From the NCBI GenBank assembly GCA_937968015.1, contig CALBSO010000133.1, positions 1 through 22,392 of the forward strand: a stretch of DNA of 22,392 nucleotides, read 5' to 3'. How positions within the stretch are numbered: position 1 is the stretch's first letter; each line of letters begins with the position of its first letter. This document shows positions 22,347 to 22,392 of the stretch, one piece after another. The notes beneath the pieces were generated by a model. It was not told the origin of the DNA and did no database searches. It saw only the letters and a list, made by a program, of their open reading frames with translations. Source of the DNA: an uncultured Thermomicrobia bacterium. GTDB taxonomy: Bacteria; Chloroflexota; Chloroflexia; Thermomicrobiales; JALYUS01. Made by a program: the position numbers and the translations under genes.

Positions 22347-22392
22347 CTGTCTCTTATACACATCTGACGCTGCCGACGATCTTACGCGTGTA
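22347..22392. other. Illumina Nextera adapter and i5 index left on the contig end
   Basis: From 22347 the sequence starts with CTGTCTCTTATACACATCT, the transposon mosaic-end complement used in Nextera libraries, followed by GACGCTGCCGACGA, the complement of the read-1 adapter. Then come eight bases TCTTACGC (the complement of index GCGTAAGA) and GTGTA, the beginning of the flow-cell part. These 46 bases are artificial and must be trimmed. Confidence 0.98.

Overview
The window reads as chromosomal DNA from a GC-rich bacterium. I think a member of the Chloroflexota (Thermomicrobia-like) is most likely, with Actinobacteria as the alternative. This is inferred from the high GC content, menaquinone genes (UbiE/MenG and MenA), a holB-ricT pair, a PsuK-like PfkB kinase, and several very large multi-pass membrane glycosyltransferase-like proteins with extracytoplasmic beta domains. 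I saw no rRNA, tRNA, CRISPR array, phage gene or transposase. The right end is not biological: the last 46 bases are Illumina Nextera adapter plus index, so this is the end of an assembled contig.

Layout: (1) 106-9918, minus strand, is a cell-surface glycan block. It holds a FAD-dependent UGM/protoporphyrinogen-oxidase-like enzyme overlapping a 776-aa polytopic protein, a second polytopic protein paralogous to the first (773 aa), a DUF2142-type polytopic protein (874 aa), and a 254-aa membrane-anchored beta-domain protein coupled to it by an ATGA overlap. Three separate sigma70-like promoters can be proposed. (2) 10280-12384, plus strand, is a small menaquinone operon: an 86-aa protein of unknown function, then menG/ubiE, then menA, joined by ATGA overlaps and an 8-codon mini-ORF. 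(3) 12217-18598, minus strand, is a housekeeping run: a NERD-like membrane protein, holB (clamp-loader delta'), ricT (PSP1 domain), a hairpin, a PsuK-like sugar kinase with an altered catalytic motif, and two tandem paralogous four-helix membrane proteins. The last of these runs 168 bp antisense into menA. (4) 18828-19953 is a divergent promoter region and a GT2 glycosyltransferase preceded by a 23-aa leader ORF. (5) 20009-21295, minus strand, is a complete single-gene transcription unit for a MalK/UgpC/MsmX-type ABC ATPase: promoter with a consensus -35 box, strong Shine-Dalgarno, gene, and intrinsic terminator. (6) 21351-22346 is the 3' part of a GT4-like glycosyltransferase, cut off by the contig end.

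The left block, the GT2 enzyme and the truncated GT4 protein together suggest assembly of surface polysaccharide or glycolipid. The polytopic proteins would be lipid-linked-sugar-dependent enzymes acting outside the membrane, and the FAD enzyme would modify a sugar nucleotide or precursor. The menaquinone genes and the clamp-loader/RicT cluster are core functions. I did not find an unmistakable new defence or mobile system. The most unusual items are the sugar kinase lacking its GAGD aspartate, the antisense tail over menA, the micro-ORFs coupled to menA and the GT2 gene, the NERD-like protein lacking the ExK glutamate in the holB-ricT operon, and the perfect hairpin at the ricT stop codon.
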